In this document: positions 10,185-20,550 of the stretch, one piece after another | How positions within the stretch are numbered: the first letter of the stretch is position 1 | How the letters are laid out: each line of letters starts with the position of its first letter | Assembly: GCA_027494135.1 (NCBI GenBank) | Contig: JAOSJK010000012.1 | Location: forward strand, 439,001-503,000 | DNA: 64,000 bases | Direction: 5' to 3' | Source of the DNA: Acidimicrobiia bacterium | GTDB lineage: Bacteria; Actinomycetota; Acidimicrobiia; IMCC26256; PALSA-610 | Made by a program: the position numbers and the translations under genes | The notes under the pieces: model-generated | Seen by the model: only the letters and a program-made list of their open reading frames with translations | The model's database searches: none | Told to the model about the DNA's origin: nothing

Positions 10185-11679
10185 TCAGAGCACGTTCAGG
10201 TGGAGCGCGAGGTAGTAGGTGATGGGGAGGCAGAAGAGCAGCGCGTCGAATCGATCGAGTACGCCGCCGTGCCCGGGCAGCAGGGTGCCGAAGTCCTTCA
10301 CGCCGAGATCGCGCTTGAGCATCGACTCGCAGAGGTCGCCGACGAAAGCGCCCATGGCCACGAGCATGCCGAGGGCGAGACCGCTCTTGGAGTCCCATGG
10401 ATGAATGCCGTCGCCGGCGAGGCCTCCGCCGACGATCGCCCAACCGAGGACGACCGACGCGGTCATCCCTGCCAGCGTCCCCTCGAAGGTCTTGTTGGGC
10501 GAGATCTTGGGCGCGATGCGCGACTTGCCGAACTGTGACCCGACGAAAGAACCCGAACACGTCGTAGGCGACCGTGCAGATCACGACTCCGAGTATCAGG
10601 CCTACGCCGTCTTCCGACTGGAGCAGCAGTCCCGCGAACCCGCCGAGGCCACCGACGTATCCGAAGGTGAAGAGCGTCGTCGCGACACCGAGGAGCGGCC
10701 GGCCGGGTGTGACCTCCCACAGGAACCAGAGCATGGAGAAGACGGTGACGAGGCCGAAGAAGACCGGGTACGCACCGACGCCGTACTCCCGTGCCGAGAC
10801 GACCAGCCCGACCGACCCGAGCAGCGCCAGCACCGTCGCCGGCTTCAGCCCCTTCGTCCGGAGGCCCTGGGCCAGCTCGATGGTCGCCACGCCGAGGATC
10901 ACCGCGGAGAGGTACCCGGTGGCGGTGGTGCCCGAGTTGAAGCAGGCGAAGGCGACCACGGCAATGATTCCGGCGGTGAGGACTGCCGTCGGCACGTCTC
11001 TCTCCCCGGCCTGGGGCGCGGGCGCATCGGATGCCGGCGCCGGCCGCGAGGGATCCGGCCGCGGCCGCTGGTGCAGAGCTGCGGTCGTCGAGGTACGCCG
11101 AGTGGAGACGCGCCGACGAGCAGCCACCTCCTCGGCGAAGGTCGCGTCGCTGTCGGGCGGGATCTCGGCTGCCACACCGACCTGTGCGGTCTCGTCCGTG
11201 AGGTCGGCGCGGTAGTCGGCTCCGGCCCAGTCGGAGCCCTCGGCGCGGAACCGTGGCCCGGGTCCGGCCAGTGCCGCCCACGGGTCGTCGGCGTCCGCCA
11301 CCTCGGGCTCGGCCTCGTCGTCTACGAAGATCGCTGGCATCGCCCCCGTAGGCGGCTCCGACCAGTGGGGCAGCGGAGGGACCGCCTCGGTGCTCCCGGT
11401 GCTGCTCCCCGGGTCGGCGGTAACGGGCTCCTCGGGCTCCTCGGCGGCGTCGGCGTCGTCGGGCTCGGACGACGCCGACCAGGTCGGCCCCGACGGCGCC
11501 GGGAACGTCAGCGAGGGGCGGACGGCCGGATCCGGAGAGGGGGGGCGGTCACCGTGGCGCGGCCGGCCGGCCGGCACTCTGCCACTCTCGCCCTCGAGCG
11601 CCGACTGCGCCTCCTCGGCGCCGAGTATGCGGACACCCTCGGGTGCCGCCGGCTTCGCGTCGTCGTCTGGGTCGGCCAC
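10185..11679 (-). CDS. cdsA: Phosphatidate cytidylyltransferase with a long acidic N-terminal region (one frameshift)
   Basis: Makes CDP-diacylglycerol, precursor of the membrane phospholipids. The C-terminal membrane part has about seven hydrophobic segments and the signature GDLCESMLKRDLGVKDFG, followed by LLPGHGGVLDRFD. The frame breaks near 10545: VAYDVFGFF is followed by VGSQFGKSRIAPKISP and NKTFEGTLAG. The first 210 or so residues are disordered, rich in Asp, Glu, Pro and Ala, with ILGAEEAQSALEGE near the start. The GTG at 11679 is chosen because GGAGGA lies five bases upstream; an in-frame ATG at 11751 lacks this. Repaired length is about 497 residues. Confidence 0.92.
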
Positions 11680-11808
11680 AGAGTTCCTCCCGCGGAAGTG
11701 CTCCGCCAGGCTAGACGGCGGGGGCGCCGCCGTGCCCGACCAGGACCTCACCGAATCGGCCCACTCGCTCAGGACAGCCTCGCCAGGCCGTCCGCGGGCC
11801 GACTCCGA

Positions 11809-12363
11809 TCAGACCTCCAGGAGCTCCTGCTCCTTGTGCACCAGCATCCGATCGATCTCGGCCACGACCTCGTGGGTCAGCTTCTCGAGCTCCTTCTCGA
11901 CCCTCGCGAGCTCGTCGGCGGAGATCTCCGCAGCGCGCTCCATCGCCTCGAGCTCCTGGCGGGCGTGGCGCCGGACGTTGCGGACAGCTACCCGGCTCTC
12001 CTCGGCCCGGTGCTTGGCCACCTTCACCATCTCCTTGCGCCGCTCCTCGGTCAGCTCCGGGAACGTCAGTCGGATGACGGCACCGTCGTTCGACGGGTTG
12101 ATGCCCAGGTCGCTGCCCTGGATCGCCTTCTCGATCGCCTTCATCGCTCCCTTGTCGTACGGGGCGACGACGAGCACGCGCGGCTCGGGCACGGAGAACC
12201 CGGCGAGCTGCTGCAGGGGGACCTCGCTGCCGTAGTAGTCGACCTTCAGCTTCTCCACGAGCGCGGGCGTGGCCCGACCGGTGCGGACCGTCGCGAACTC
12301 CTCCTGCAAGTGCACCACAGCCTTGTGCATGCGGTCCTTGCAGTCCGCGATGTGCGCGTCCAT
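11809..12363 (-). CDS. frr: Ribosome recycling factor
   Basis: Splits post-termination ribosomes together with EF-G. It has the usual three-helix-bundle sequence, with EEFATVRTGRATPALVEKL early, NPSNDGAVIRLTFPELTEERR in the middle and a C-terminal helix ending MLVHKEQELLEV. It is intact at 184 residues, the usual length. Its ATG overlaps the pyrH stop by one base (TGATG), so it is probably translated by coupling from pyrH. Confidence 0.97.
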   Translation of the reverse strand: MDAHIADCKDRMHKAVVHLQEEFATVRTGRATPALVEKLKVDYYGSEVPLQQLAGFSVPEPRVLVVAPYDKGAMKAIEKAIQGSDLGINPSNDGAVIRLTFPELTEERRKEMVKVAKHRAEESRVAVRNVRRHARQELEAMERAAEISADELARVEKELEKLTHEVVAEIDRMLVHKEQELLEV

Positions 12364-13103
12364 CAGGAGGCCTCCCTCGAGCTCACTAGCGTCCCGATCT
12401 GCTCACCGAGGAGAGCCCGGCGGATGTTGCCGGGCTCCATGACGTCGAAGACGATGATCGGGATCCGGTTGTCCATGCAGAACGTGATCGCCGTCGAGTC
12501 CATCACCTTCAATCCGCGGTTGAGCACCTCGAAGTGACTCACCTCGGAGAGCTTGACCGCCTCGGGGTCGGTCCTGGGGTCGGCGCTGTAGACACCGTCG
12601 ACCCCCGAATGGGTCCCCTTGAGGACCGCGCCGGCACCGATCTCCGCGGCTCGCAGCGCCGCCGTGGTATCGGTCGTGAAGTAAGGGTTGCCGGTACCCG
12701 CCGCGAAGATCACCAGCCGGCCCTTCTCGAGGTGGCGGACCGCCCGCAACGGGATGTACGGCTCCGCAATCTGCGACATCGTGATCGCCGTCTGCACGCG
12801 CGTGGGATGACCTAGCGCCTCGAGCGCGTCCTGCATGGCCAGCGCGTTGATGACGGTGGCGAGCATCCCCATGTAGTCGGCGCGCGCCCGCTCCATTCCG
12901 CGCGTGGCGCCCGTCATGCCCCGGAAGATGTTGCCTCCGCCGACGACGATAGCGACCTCGACGCCGAGCTCGACGCGTACGCCGGCGACCTCCTCTGCGA
13001 TGCGCTGCACGACCGCGGCGTCGATCCCGTAGCCGATCCTGCGATCGGCGAACGCCTCACCGGAGAGCTTCAGCACCACTCGGCCGTACCGGCTCCCGCT
13101 CAT
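12363..13103 (-). CDS. pyrH: UMP kinase
   Basis: Phosphorylates UMP to UDP, feeding pyrimidine nucleotide synthesis. It belongs to the amino-acid-kinase fold: [10 protein letters not shown] at the N-terminus, VGGGNIFRG, the UMP-binding block [36 protein letters not shown], and [15 protein letters not shown]. Intact at 246 residues. The ATG at 13103 ([13 protein letters not shown]) is chosen because the family begins there; the frame is open further upstream but without homology. It lies between tsf and frr in the standard bacterial order. Confidence 0.97.
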   Translation of the reverse strand: MSGSRYGRVVLKLSGEAFADRRIGYGIDAAVVQRIAEEVAGVRVELGVEVAIVVGGGNIFRGMTGATRGMERARADYMGMLATVINALAMQDALEALGHPTRVQTAITMSQIAEPYIPLRAVRHLEKGRLVIFAAGTGNPYFTTDTTAALRAAEIGAGAVLKGTHSGVDGVYSADPRTDPEAVKLSEVSHFEVLNRGLKVMDSTAITFCMDNRIPIIVFDVMEPGNIRRALLGEQIGTLVSSREAS

Positions 13104-13150
13104 GCTCCCCGCTCTCCTGGTGCGCACTCGGTGACCCGGGCGTCGCTCGG

Positions 13151-13996
13151 CTAGTCCTCGGCGATCTTCACGCGGGCGAACCGCCGAATGCACGCATCGC
13201 CGCCGAGACCTGCGACGAGCGCTCCGACCGTGACCTTGGGGTCCTTGACGAATGGCTGGTCGACGAGGCAGTTCGCCTTGAAGAAGCCGCCGAGCTTGCC
13301 CTCGACGATCTTGGTGAGTGCCTGCTCCGGCTTGCCTTCCTGGCGCGTCTGAGCCTCCAGGACTGCCCTCTCCTTCTCGACATCCTCGGCCGGCACGTCG
13401 TCGCGTGACAGCCACCGGGGCGCCGAGTTCGCGATGTGGAGCGCCACGTCGTGAGCGACCTCACGCGCCCCCGTGTCGTTCCTGTCGACCCCGCCCAGCT
13501 CGACGAGGACACCGATCACACCACGCTCGTTCTGGACGTGCCGGTAGGCGTCGAGGACGCCGTCGGGCGATTCGAAGCGCACGACCCTACCGAGCTCGAT
13601 CTTCTCGCCGATCTTCCCCGAGAGCTGCGTTATCGCCTCGCCGACGGTACCCCCGTCGAACGCCTGGACGTCTACGTCGTCGGCCCCCTTCTCTGCTACC
13701 TGGCGCGCGAGCCGCGAGACGAGGGCCTTGAAGTCGGTCCCCTTCGCCACGAAGTCGGTCTCGCAGGTGAGCTCGAGGATCACACCGACGTCGTCGCCCG
13801 CGACCACGTCGATGGCACCCTGCTGCGCGGCCCTTCCGGCGCGCTTGGCCGCGCCCGAGAGGTTGCGCTCCCGCAGCCAGTCCTGAGCGGCCTGCATGTC
13901 GCCGCCGCTCTCCTCCAGGGCTTTCTTGCAGTCCATCATCCCGGCGCCGGTCATCTTGCGCAGGGCTGCGACTTCCTTGGCCGAGACGTCAGCCAT
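13151..13996 (-). CDS. tsf: Translation elongation factor Ts
   Basis: Guanine nucleotide exchange factor for EF-Tu. An N-terminal UBA-like domain reads [20 protein letters not shown], followed by the core [34 protein letters not shown], and a C-terminal [20 protein letters not shown]. Intact at 281 residues. The start ATG at 13996 lies eight bases inside the 3' end of rpsB, so the two are probably coupled. Confidence 0.97.
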   Translation of the reverse strand: MADVSAKEVAALRKMTGAGMMDCKKALEESGGDMQAAQDWLRERNLSGAAKRAGRAAQQGAIDVVAGDDVGVILELTCETDFVAKGTDFKALVSRLARQVAEKGADDVDVQAFDGGTVGEAITQLSGKIGEKIELGRVVRFESPDGVLDAYRHVQNERGVIGVLVELGGVDRNDTGAREVAHDVALHIANSAPRWLSRDDVPAEDVEKERAVLEAQTRQEGKPEQALTKIVEGKLGGFFKANCLVDQPFVKDPKVTVGALVAGLGGDACIRRFARVKIAED

Positions 13997-15011
13997 TGCT
14001 CTCTCCATCCGACGGGGTTCCGCTCGTGTCGGCTTCCGGGGGCGCATCGGCGCCGACGGCCGCTCCCGGTGCCGCTCCCTCCTCTGCGGCTCCGCCGGCA
14101 TCGACTCCTGCGGTCTCCGCCGCCTCCGGCACCTTCTCCTGCGCCGTCTCCTTCTGGGCGAGGAGGCGCTCCTCGCGGAGCTTCTGGGCAGCAGCGGCCT
14201 CGGCGCGCGCCTTCGCCTGCTGCTCCGCCCGGACCTTCTCCTCTTCCGCGCTCAGCCGAGGGGGCGCCGGCGCCTTCTTGGCCGGCACGTCCTCCGAGCG
14301 GGTGCCGGCGCGCGCACCTCTACGCTGCGCGAGGAATCGCCCTTCCTCGACCGCGTCGGCCATGACCCTGCACATCAGGTTCGCGGCGCGGATCGCGTCG
14401 TCGTTGCCCGGGATCACGAAGTCGATTACGTCGGGATCGCAGTTGGTGTCGACGACCGCGACCACCGGGATTCCCAGGCGGTTGGCCTCGGTGACGGCGA
14501 TGTGCTCCTTCTTCGTGTCGATGACGAAGACGACGCTCGGCGCGCGCTCGAGGTTCTTGATCCCGCCCAGGTTCCGTTCCAGCTTCGCGACCTCGCGGCG
14601 CACCTTGAGGCCTTCCTTCTTGATCATCTGGTCGACTTCGCCGGTGTCGATCACACGCTGCAGCTCGCGGAGCTTCGAGACACGCGAGTGGACGGTCTGG
14701 AAGTTGGTGAGCATCCCACCTAGCCACCGGAAGTTCACGTACGGGCTGTTCGATCTGAGCGCGTGCTGCGACACAGGTTCCTGCGCCTGCTTCTTGGTGC
14801 CCACGAAGAGGACGGTGCCACCGTCGGCGACGCTCTCGCGGACGTAACGGTACGCGGTGTCGATCAGCTCGAGCGTCTGGTTGAGATCGATTATGTAGAT
14901 CCCGTTGCGCTCGCCGAAGATGAACCGTCGCATCTTCGGGTTCCAGCGACGGGTCTGGTGGCCGAAGTGCACTCCGGCCTCCAACAGCTGCTTCATGGTC
15001 ACGACGGCCAT
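13989..15011 (-). CDS. rpsB: 30S ribosomal protein S2 with an Ala/Glu-rich C-terminal tail
   Basis: Small-subunit protein bridging the head and body near the mRNA exit. Family blocks: [44 protein letters not shown] and [20 protein letters not shown]. The core ends near residue 235. About 100 further residues follow, first basic/acidic helical ([20 protein letters not shown]), then low-complexity Ala, Glu, Pro and Gly. Total 340 residues compared with about 240-260 in many bacteria. The ATG at 15011 starts the family homology. First gene of the rpsB-ispG run. Confidence 0.96.
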   Translation of the reverse strand: MAVVTMKQLLEAGVHFGHQTRRWNPKMRRFIFGERNGIYIIDLNQTLELIDTAYRYVRESVADGGTVLFVGTKKQAQEPVSQHALRSNSPYVNFRWLGGMLTNFQTVHSRVSKLRELQRVIDTGEVDQMIKKEGLKVRREVAKLERNLGGIKNLERAPSVVFVIDTKKEHIAVTEANRLGIPVVAVVDTNCDPDVIDFVIPGNDDAIRAANLMCRVMADAVEEGRFLAQRRGARAGTRSEDVPAKKAPAPPRLSAEEEKVRAEQQAKARAEAAAAQKLREERLLAQKETAQEKVPEAAETAGVDAGGAAEEGAAPGAAVGADAPPEADTSGTPSDGESNG

Positions 15012-15198
15012 GGCCGCGCCTCCCTTGGTTCGAATCTTCCGCCCGCGCGAGCGCCGTCGGAGCCTCCGGCGGCACCACCTCGGGTTAGCGGGCGTGCTGA
15101 ATCCGGGTCCAGGTGGCCCGGGTCGCAGGGCAGTGTAGTCGCCTCCACCTGCGGTCCCCGAAGGGGTTGTCGGGCCCTCCGGTGCCCCGGCACCTGCT

Positions 15199-16994
15199 TC
15201 ACGGTTCGAGCACCTGGCCCGCCACCGCCGCCCCACCGGCGACGACCAGGCCCGCCGTGTGCTCGGCACGGGAGATCACCTCGGGGGCCACGGCCGCGAC
15301 CAGCGCGTCGCCGAAGGCCACGCACGGCGGAGGCCTGCCCTCGAGGGCGGCCCGGACGGCGCGCAACGCCTCGGGGTCCTCGACGATGTCGCTGTGCACA
15401 CCGAGGGACCAAGGGTTCACCACGACGTTCGTCGCGCCGGCCAGACCGGTGCTCGTGGCCGGGACCACGAAGTCGAGGGCGGCGCCGATCGAGGTCACCT
15501 CGACCCCCTCGGGGAGCCGGCCCGCATCGAGCCGGCCGAGGAGCGCGGAGCCCTCGGCGAGATCGCGGACCGATTCGGCCGAGGGCGGGGGACCAGGTCG
15601 TCGGGCATCCACTCCAGCAGGGCGCGGCCCGCCGGAGTGGCGGCAACGAGGACCTCCGCCGTCGCGAGCGGGGCTCCCCGGTGAGGCGAGGAGAGGGTGA
15701 CCACGGGTCCGAGCGGCGGATAGGACGGGTCGGCCGGGTCGTAGATCAGCGTCAGGAAGGCGACGGCCACCACTCCCCCCTGCGAGTGCGCGATCAGGTC
15801 GACCTCGCGCCCCGGCTGCTCCGTCTGCATCTCCCTGAGCTGCGCTGCGAGGAGCACCGCAGCCGCCTCGATCCCCATGTGGGAGTCGTCGGGCTGGTGC
15901 GGCCCGCCTCCCTCGGCGTAGGAGTAGTACTCGACCTCGTCGGGTGCGTAGCCGAGGAGCTGTACCGGCAGGTCGGTGGTCGCGCCGTCGCTACCGGCCG
16001 AGCTGTTCAGCCCGGCGACGATCATCACGCCGTTCCCGGAACCGCCGCTGCCGTCGGCGGGTGGCGCGTCGGGGTCGCACTCGTCGAGGGTTCGGGCCCA
16101 CCGCAGCAGCGACCCGCCTACATCGAGCGCGAGCCCGGGCAGGAGCCCGATCGGCTCCAGCTCGCTCAGCCAGTCGACCACCCACGGGAGCTCGATGGCT
16201 CCCGCGCTCAGTGCCCCCGCCAGCGGCCGAAAGGCCACGTCGAGCGTGTCGACCATAGACAGCAGGCCGGCGGCCGCGTCCGCTCCTCCACCGAGCAGCG
16301 CGGCGACGGCCGAGACGGTCGCGTCGCCCGCGTCGGCCAGAAGCCGACCCAGGCCGGCGAGCAGGCCATCGGACTCGACTCCCGGAGAGGCCGCGACCGC
16401 CGTCGCACCGGAGGGGACGAGACGTACCGCCGCCACGAGATCGACGGGGCTGAAGAGCACCAGGGGATCCACGTACGACTCGCCCAAGCGCAGCCCGAAG
16501 TGCAGGACCCCTGTGCCGTGGCCGGATCCCTCCCCGCCGCTCCGCCCGACCGCGTCGCCCCTGCTCACGGTCTGCCCTCTCCGCACCTCGACCGCGGACA
16601 GGAACGAGTACGAGGTGCGGAGTCCGCCGGGATGTACGACGACCACGTGCAGGGATCCCGCCACCTGACCCGCGAACGCGACCGTCCCACTGCCCGCCGC
16701 TGTGACCGCGCTACCCGGCACCACGCGGTAGTCGACGCCGAGGTGCCCGGCACCCCACCTCACGAGCGGCGGGTCGAAGTGCTCCACTATCGGTCCGTCG
16801 ACCGGCGCCGCCCACGCACCGGGTCCCGGTGCGCCGGCGGCGGCGGGCCGAGCGGTCGGCACGCCGCCGGCACAGAGAAGTGCCACGAGGATGACGACGA
16901 TGCCCGTGGCGCGCAGACAGGCCACGGCCGGGCGACGGGCCCGCTGTGCTGGGACGGACGGACTGCTGGGGACCGCGGGCGGTAGGCGGACCAT
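15199..16994 (-). CDS. Secreted M23 (LytM-like) peptidase fused to a lipase-like alpha/beta hydrolase (one frameshift)
   Basis: A signal peptide spans about residues 24-55. An M23 domain follows: EHFDPP, the zinc motif HLGVDYR (H84, D88), [16 protein letters not shown] and LHFGLR (H165). The first histidine of the usual HxH is Val, and the YxHL histidine is Phe, so activity is doubtful. After a helical linker, an alpha/beta hydrolase begins at about 322 ([12 protein letters not shown]) with nucleophile elbow IAHSQGG (S404) and [11 protein letters not shown]. The frame breaks near 15605. The next frame supplies a likely acid ([10 protein letters not shown]) and base ([12 protein letters not shown]). 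About 597 residues. The M23 position between rpsB and whiG is as in Streptomyces; the hydrolase fusion is not. Confidence 0.8.
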
Positions 16995-17031
16995 GGCTGC
17001 TCCCCGGACGCGACGAAGCCGGCGTACACGT

Positions 17032-17104
17032 AGGGGGAAGAGCCGGGGAAGAGCCGGGGAAGAGACCGGGGCGGAGCGGGAAGGGCCGGGGAAGCGGGGA
17101 AAGG
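17032..17104. repeat. Purine-rich direct repeats upstream of the M23/hydrolase gene
   Basis: About 73 bp of nearly pure G/A with scattered C. The unit GAGCCGGGGAA occurs twice in tandem, followed by degenerate copies. It lies in the 230-bp gap between the whiG stop and the M23/hydrolase start. Read in the direction of the downstream gene it is a C/T-rich leader. The G runs could form a quadruplex on the plus strand. No gene is seen in this gap. Confidence 0.6.
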
Positions 17105-17224
17105 CCGTGCGGGCCTCCGGGCGATCGCGCCCGGCGCCTCGTGCGGACCCTACCCGGCCTCCGCGCCGGAGTCGAGGGGGTGCGGGCGCGTACCGGCGCC
17201 CGGGTGGGGGGTACCCTCAGGCGG

Positions 17225-17992
17225 TCAGACGGGTGGCTCCGAGATGCGACCGCGCAGCTGGAAGATCGCCTTCGTGTGGATCTGGCAGACGCGGCTCTCC
17301 GTCACACCGAGGACGCCGCCGATCTCCGCGAGCGTGAGGCCCTCGTAGTAGTAGAGCGTCAGCACGAGTCGCTCGCGGTCGGGCATCCGGTTGATCGCAT
17401 CCGCCAGCACGTGTCGGAGCTCGGCCTTCTCGAACGCGTTGACCGGGTCGTTGACGGTGTCGGCGACCGTGTCACCCAGGGTCGCACCACCGGACCGCTC
17501 GCTCGCCGAGAGCAGCTCGTCGAGCGCGACGATCCCGACGAAGGAGATCTGCGACATCGCCGCGGCGAGTTCGTCCTCCGACATCCCCAGCTCTGCCGCG
17601 ACCTCCCGGTCGTCGGGCGTTCTGCGGAGCTCGTTCTCCAGCTTCGAGTAGGCACGCTCGATGGAGCGGGCCTTCGCCCGGACCGAGCGCGGGACCCAGT
17701 CGATCGAGCGGAGCTCGTCGATGACGGCGCCCTTGATGCGGCTGATCGCGTATGTCTCGAACTTGAACCCGCGTGACGGATCGAACTTGTCGATCGCGTC
17801 GATGAGGCCGAAGATCCCGTATGCCACGAGGTCGGCCTGTTCCACGTTCTGCGGCAATCCGGCTGCGACGCGCCCCGCGACGAACTTGACGAGCGGCGAG
17901 TAGTGGAGGATCAGGCGCTCGCGGGCACCGAGGGAGTCCGACTCCTTGTACTCGCGCCAGATCTCGGCGACGACATCGGGTGAATCGTCCAC
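17225..17992 (-). CDS. whiG: Sigma factor of the FliA/WhiG family
   Basis: Alternative sigma-28-type factor. Region 2 is clear ([63 protein letters not shown]), region 3 follows ([22 protein letters not shown]), and region 4 ends the protein ([28 protein letters not shown]). Intact at 255 residues. No flagellar genes are in the window, so by position it matches WhiG of actinomycetes, which controls developmental genes; what it controls here is unknown. The GTG start follows no strong ribosome site. Confidence 0.93.
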   Translation of the reverse strand: MDDSPDVVAEIWREYKESDSLGARERLILHYSPLVKFVAGRVAAGLPQNVEQADLVAYGIFGLIDAIDKFDPSRGFKFETYAISRIKGAVIDELRSIDWVPRSVRAKARSIERAYSKLENELRRTPDDREVAAELGMSEDELAAAMSQISFVGIVALDELLSASERSGGATLGDTVADTVNDPVNAFEKAELRHVLADAINRMPDRERLVLTLYYYEGLTLAEIGGVLGVTESRVCQIHTKAIFQLRGRISEPPV

Positions 17993-18025
17993 AGTGTCCT
18001 TACGGAGGTCCTTCAGGCCGGTCGC

Positions 18026-18924
18026 TCACGCACGGGGGTGCGCGTCCTCGTACACCGACCGGAGTCGGTCGCGGGTTACGTGAGTGTAGACCTGCGTGGT
18101 TGCGAGATCGGCGTGCCCCAGCAGCTCCTGCACCACACGCAGATCGGCACCGCCTTCGAGGAGGTGCGTCGCGAACGCGTGCCGCAGCGAGTGCGGATGG
18201 ATCGCCCGGCCATCCGGGAGCCGGTACCGGTCGAGGATCCTCCGAGCGTCGCGCGTGCCGAGGCGCCGGCCGCGGGCATTCAGGAGGAGTGCGTCGGGCG
18301 GCGTCTCGGGGCCTGCCAGGGATGATCGCGCTTCCCGCAGGTAGCGGCTCACGGCGTCGCACCCCGGCTCCCCCAGCGGGACACGCCGCACCTTCGAACC
18401 CTTCCCGGTGACCGTGACATGACCCTTGCGGGTGTCGACGTCACCCGGCGCCAGGCCGCAGCACTCGCTAACCCTGAGGCCGGCGCCGTAGAGAAGCTCC
18501 AGCACCACCAGGTCGCGCAGCGCGGCGGCGGCTACCACCCCTCGCCGGCGTCGGCCGCGCCCGTGGCGGCATCGATGATCATTGCCGCGTCCGGGCGCCT
18601 GGGGACCCGCGGCAGGCGCGTCCGGCCCTTGGGGGTGGTGAGGTGACGGCCGGCGTCGGAGCTCACCAGCCCGTTCCGTCTCAGCCATCGCGTGTAGGCG
18701 CGGACCGAAGCTGCCTTGCGCGCGATGGTCGGTCTGACGAACCCGCGGGTCGTGAGGTAGGCGAGGTACCGTCGCAGCGTCTTGTGGTCGAGCGCTGCGG
18801 GGTCGGGGCAGCCACCCCTCTCGCACCACGCGACCATCTCGCGCACGTCGTGCTCGTAAGCACGACGGGTGTGGTCGCTCGAGGCCGTCAGCGAGGAGAC
18901 GAACGGATCGACCGGCCACTCCAT
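18026..18924 (-). CDS. xerC: Tyrosine recombinase, XerC/XerD type (one frameshift)
   Basis: Site-specific recombinase that resolves chromosome dimers at dif. The N-terminal core-binding domain includes [20 protein letters not shown] and [16 protein letters not shown]. The catalytic domain has [12 protein letters not shown] (first Arg), [29 protein letters not shown] (HxxR) and [15 protein letters not shown] (final His and nucleophile Tyr). The frame changes near 18540 between [12 protein letters not shown] and [15 protein letters not shown]. The ATG at 18924 gives about 299 residues, the usual length. It is divergent from comM. Confidence 0.92.
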
Positions 18925-19051
18925 CTCCCCACGGTACCGGGCGACGCGGCGCCGGCAGCGCCACTGTCGCACCCCCGGTCTAGGTTGCGGGACACGTTCG
19001 TGGCCGCGGCGAAGGGCCTCCCGCTTCAACCGTCTCCCGGGAGGTGCCACC

Positions 19052-20548
19052 GTGCTCGCCGCGATCCGAAGCGCAACGCTGTTCGGCCTCGACGGCCAGG
19101 TCGTCACCGTCGAGGTTCACGTCTCCTCCGGCCTGCCCGCATTCACCGTGGTCGGTCTCCCCGACACAGCGGTCCGTGAGTCGCGCGAGCGTGCGCGCGC
19201 CGCGATGCTCTCGTCGGGACTCGACTGGCCGATGCGACGCATCACCGTGAACCTCGCACCGGCCACCGTCCGAAAGTCGGGCTCCTGCCTGGAGCTGGCC
19301 GTCGCGTTGGGCGTCATCGTCGCGGGTGGCGATCTCCACGAGGCGGCGCTGGACCAGGTCGGAGTCATCGGTGAGCTGGGCCTCGACGGCAGCATCAGGG
19401 CCGTGGCGGGCGTTCTCGTCCTCGTCGACGCCATGCAGCGCGCCGGCTGCGAGTACGTCGTCGTCCCGCAGGCGAACGCGGCCGAGGCCGCTCTCGTGCC
19501 GGGCGTCACGGTGCGCCCCGCGCGGCGGCTCGACGAGCTGCGCGCCTGCCTCAAGGACGAGGAGCCCTGGCCGGAGATACCGGAGTCGGCCCCGGTCGCC
19601 GCGGCGTTCTCCGACGAGCCGCTCGACCTCGCCGACGTGCACGGACTCCCGATCGCCAGGCGTGCGCTCACGGCCGCCGCAGCCGGCGGTCATCACCTCC
19701 TCCTCGTCGGCCCTCCGGGGGTCGGCAAGACGATGCTCGCCCGGCGACTGCCCTCGATCATGCCGCCGCTCGGCCCCGAAGAGGCGATCGAGGTCACCCG
19801 CATCCACTCCGTCGCGGGCCTGGCGGCGGATGGCCGGCTCATCGGGGCGCGACCGTTCCGCTCGCCGCACCACACCGCCACGACGGCCGCCCTGGTCGGC
19901 GGGGGCAGCGCACGGATCCGACCCGGCGAGATCACCCTCGCGCACCGAGGAGCGCTCTTCCTCGACGAGCTCGGGGAGTTCGCCCCCACCGCCCTCGACG
20001 CGCTGCGCCAGCCGCTCGAGGAGAAGAGCGTCCGCATCAGCCGCATGGCCACGTCACTCGCCTTCCCAGCCGACTTCACTCTCATCGCATGCTGCAACCC
20101 GTGCCCGTGCGGGCTCTCCGACACGGCCTGCCGGTGCAGCGACGCCATGCGTGCGCGCTACCGCCGTCGCCTCTCCGCCCCGCTACTCGACCGGTTCGAC
20201 CTCCGACTGGCCGTCCGGCCGCCCGATCCCGACGCGGCGGCGGGCGCCTCGTCGGAGGAGGTGCGTGCGCAGGTCGATGCCGCCGTCGCGCGCCAGGGTG
20301 TCCGCCTCGCCGACTGGCCGTGGCGGCGCAACGGCGAGATCCCGGGGGGCGCCCTGGAACGCCTGGTCCCACTCGGCTCGGATGCAGCGCGCCTGTGGAG
20401 CGTGCTCCGGCGTGAGAGATCCTGGAGCGCTCGCGGTGCAGCCCGTGTACGGCGAGTGGCGCGCACCCTCGCCGACCTCGACGACCGCTCCGAGGTGACC
20501 TGCGCCGACATCGGCATGGCGGCCGACCTCCGCGAGGAGATCGTGTAG
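19052..20548 (+). CDS. comM: YifB/ComM-family AAA+ Mg-chelatase-like ATPase
   Basis: Hexameric helicase-like ATPase that promotes branch migration during integration of transformed DNA. The N-terminal ChlI domain is AIRSATLFGLDGQVVTVEVH and GLPDTAVRESRERARAA. The AAA+ core has Walker A LVGPPGVGKTMLARRLP, FRSPHHTAT, Walker B GALFLDELGEF, and the cysteine cluster CCNPCPCGLSDTACRC. Intact at 498 residues. The GTG at 19052 is preceded by GGGAGG. It lies two bases upstream of dprA, and both act in natural transformation in other bacteria. Confidence 0.94.
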   Translation: MLAAIRSATLFGLDGQVVTVEVHVSSGLPAFTVVGLPDTAVRESRERARAAMLSSGLDWPMRRITVNLAPATVRKSGSCLELAVALGVIVAGGDLHEAALDQVGVIGELGLDGSIRAVAGVLVLVDAMQRAGCEYVVVPQANAAEAALVPGVTVRPARRLDELRACLKDEEPWPEIPESAPVAAAFSDEPLDLADVHGLPIARRALTAAAAGGHHLLLVGPPGVGKTMLARRLPSIMPPLGPEEAIEVTRIHSVAGLAADGRLIGARPFRSPHHTATTAALVGGGSARIRPGEITLAHRGALFLDELGEFAPTALDALRQPLEEKSVRISRMATSLAFPADFTLIACCNPCPCGLSDTACRCSDAMRARYRRRLSAPLLDRFDLRLAVRPPDPDAAAGASSEEVRAQVDAAVARQGVRLADWPWRRNGEIPGGALERLVPLGSDAARLWSVLRRERSWSARGAARVRRVARTLADLDDRSEVTCADIGMAADLREEIV

Positions 20549-20550
20549 CC

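Noticed and set aside
18026..18924. An integron or phage integrase
   Set aside because: The tyrosine recombinase is of XerC/XerD length and sits beside whiG, comM and dprA as in other actinobacteria; no attachment site or phage genes are near.
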